NCBI RefSeq assembly: GCF_900547735.1
Contig: NZ_URHZ01000135.1
Span: 1-6,596 of the forward strand
Length of the DNA: 6,596 nucleotides
Direction of reading: 5' to 3'
Origin: an uncultured Clostridium sp.
GTDB taxonomy: Bacteria; Bacillota; Clostridia; Lachnospirales; Lachnospiraceae
Shown here: piece after piece, positions 5,446 through 6,596 of the stretch
How positions within the stretch are numbered: the first letter of the stretch is position 1
Layout of the letters: each line of letters begins with the position of its first letter
The notes under the pieces: model-generated
The model's database searches: none
The model's input: the letters and a program-made list of their open reading frames with translations, nothing else
What the model was told of the DNA's origin: nothing
Translations under genes and position numbers: made by a program

Positions 5446-6516
5446 TTATCTGCCGCTGCAAAGCATCTCAATAACCTTTCCGGCAGTCTCCTCCGTTGTG
5501 GCGGTACCGCCAAGATCCGGTGTCAGGGATTTCCCCTCTTCCAAGACGGCCTCAATAGAAGACAAAATCTTTTTCCCCCAGTCCTCATGGCCGAAGAAAT
5601 CCATCATCTGGCTGGCAGACCATATCGCCGCCAAGGGGTTTGCTTTTCCCTGACCCGCTATGTCCGGCGCGGAGCCGTGAATCGGCTCAAACATGGAGGG
5701 ATATTTTCGCTCCGGATTCAGGTTGGCTCCGGCGGCCAGTCCCATTCCCCCGGCTATGGCGGCTCCAAGATCCGTCAAAATATCACCAAACAGGTTAGAA
5801 GTCACGACAATCTCAAACCGCCATGGTTCCTTTACCATCAGCATACTTGCTGCATCCACCAGGTAGGAATGAGTTTCCACATCGGGATATTCCGCGCTGA
5901 CCTCCTTAAAAATCTGATCCCAGAATACCATGGAATAATTGAGCGCATTTCCCTTGCTGATGCTCGTAAGGGATTTCTTCTTTTCCCTTGCCAGCTCAAA
6001 GGCATACCGGATAATTCTCTCGCAGCCCACTCTGGAAAAAACGCCGTCCTGTATTACCACTTCATTCGGTTTCCCCCTATACAGCCAGCTTCCGCTTCCG
6101 GCGTACTCACCCTCACTGTTTTCCCGCACAAAAATCATATCAATCTCTTCCCGCTTCACGTCCTTCAGAGGGCAGGGCGCACCCTTCAAAAGCACAATCG
6201 GCCTAAGATTCACATACTGGTCGAAACTCTTCCTTATTACAAGCAGAAGGTCCCACAGTGAAATGTGATCCGGCACCCCCGGATACCCCACGGCCCCGAG
6301 ATAGATTGCATCAAATTTCTCCAGTTGGCTGATTCCGTCCTCATCCATCATACGGCCGTTTTTCAGATAATATTCACAGCCCCAGGGAAACCAGGTAAAC
6401 TCAAACCGGAAACTTCCATCCAGTTCAGCGGCCTTATTAAGAACCCGCACTCCTTCCCCGATTACCTCCGGGCCTACGCCGTCTCCGGGTATTACTGCTA
6501 TTTTATGTACTTTCAT
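5446..6516 (-). CDS. dmlA: D-malate/tartrate dehydrogenase-type beta-decarboxylating dehydrogenase (DmlA/TtuC family)
   Basis: Cytosolic NAD-dependent oxidative decarboxylase of the isocitrate/isopropylmalate dehydrogenase superfamily. It closely resembles E. coli DmlA (D-malate to pyruvate and CO2) and tartrate dehydrogenases. The product is 356 aa, full length. Visible: IPGDGVGPEV (9-18), AVGYPGVPDHISLW (75-88) and FDQYVNLRP (98-106) as in DmlA, substrate arginines Arg95, Arg105 and Arg131, RENSEGEY with Tyr138, the catalytic lysine in SISKGNAL (Lys188), metal-site aspartates Asp221, Asp245 and Asp249 (NLFGDILTDLG), and the NAD site EPIHGSAPDIAGQGKANP (277-294). GEY at 136-138, rather than the leucine-pathway LTGGIY pattern, argues against LeuB. 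ATG 6516 has AGGAGG eight bases upstream. The frame stays open to the right edge, so the start rests on that ribosome site. The gene symbol is by homology; malate versus tartrate or another 2-hydroxyacid is not settled. Confidence 0.93.
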   Translation of the reverse strand: MKVHKIAVIPGDGVGPEVIGEGVRVLNKAAELDGSFRFEFTWFPWGCEYYLKNGRMMDEDGISQLEKFDAIYLGAVGYPGVPDHISLWDLLLVIRKSFDQYVNLRPIVLLKGAPCPLKDVKREEIDMIFVRENSEGEYAGSGSWLYRGKPNEVVIQDGVFSRVGCERIIRYAFELAREKKKSLTSISKGNALNYSMVFWDQIFKEVSAEYPDVETHSYLVDAASMLMVKEPWRFEIVVTSNLFGDILTDLGAAIAGGMGLAAGANLNPERKYPSMFEPIHGSAPDIAGQGKANPLAAIWSASQMMDFFGHEDWGKKILSSIEAVLEEGKSLTPDLGGTATTEETAGKVIEMLCSGR

Positions 6517-6532
6517 TAGTTTATCCTCCTGT

Positions 6533-6556
6533 TCAATTATTTGGGGATTTAATTGA
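6533..6556. promoter_or_regulatory. 7-bp inverted repeat just upstream of the dehydrogenase ribosome site
   Basis: TCAATTA (6533-6539) and TAATTGA (6550-6556) are perfect inverted copies with ten bases between. The dyad lies immediately upstream of AGGAGG. It could be a regulator site (E. coli dmlA is under the LysR-type DmlR) or a small leader hairpin; no regulator gene is visible here. Bases 6557-6596 are GC-rich and hold no identifiable gene. Confidence 0.35.
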
Positions 6557-6596
6557 GGAATGAGAACGCCGCCGGGACGGTCGGGGTTCGGGATGG

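Noticed and set aside
5428..6261. Plus-strand ORF of 277 codons
   Set aside because: It is antisense to the dehydrogenase, which has complete active-site and NAD motifs.

Overview
The window looks like chromosomal DNA of a Lachnospiraceae-type Clostridia (clostridial cluster XIVa). This is an inference from protein flavour, strong GGAGG-type ribosome binding sites, middling GC, and a free-standing prolyl-tRNA deacylase and an AAK26-type cytidylate kinase-like gene of a kind common in that group. No phage, transposon, CRISPR, rRNA or tRNA gene is visible.

Layout, left to right. (1) Bases 1-1723, minus strand: a 23S rRNA uracil-5-methyltransferase (RlmD/RlmCD type), cut by the left edge. Its N-terminal ~190 residues are a basic, low-complexity extension with 12-residue repeats where many relatives have a TRAM domain. 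(2) Bases 1724-2160: a gene-poor gap with a candidate promoter for the methyltransferase, a cluster of DnaA-box-like nonamers, and a possible translationally coupled small ORF. (3) Bases 2161-3522, minus: a MATE family efflux transporter. (4) Bases 3523-3723: a divergent control region with a good plus-strand promoter overlapped by an 8-bp dyad. (5) Bases 3724-4317, plus: a YbaK/ProX-type prolyl-tRNA deacylase, followed by a textbook intrinsic terminator. (6) About 4480-4613: a degenerate 14-bp tandem repeat between convergent genes. (7) Bases 4614-5267, minus: a cytidylate kinase-like P-loop protein with its own extended -10 promoter. (8) Bases 5380-5418: a near-perfect 18-bp-arm palindrome. 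(9) Bases 5446-6516, minus: a D-malate/tartrate dehydrogenase-type beta-decarboxylating dehydrogenase with a dyad just upstream of its ribosome binding site.

The genes do not form an obvious pathway: translation and rRNA housekeeping (methyltransferase, deacylase), transport (MATE), nucleotide kinase-like, and organic acid oxidation. Most appear to be separate transcription units. I see no convincing new multi-gene system. The items most worth a second look are the repeat-bearing disordered extension on the methyltransferase, the DnaA-box cluster with the small ORF after the MATE gene, and the 14-bp tandem repeat with its 42-bp higher-order pattern.
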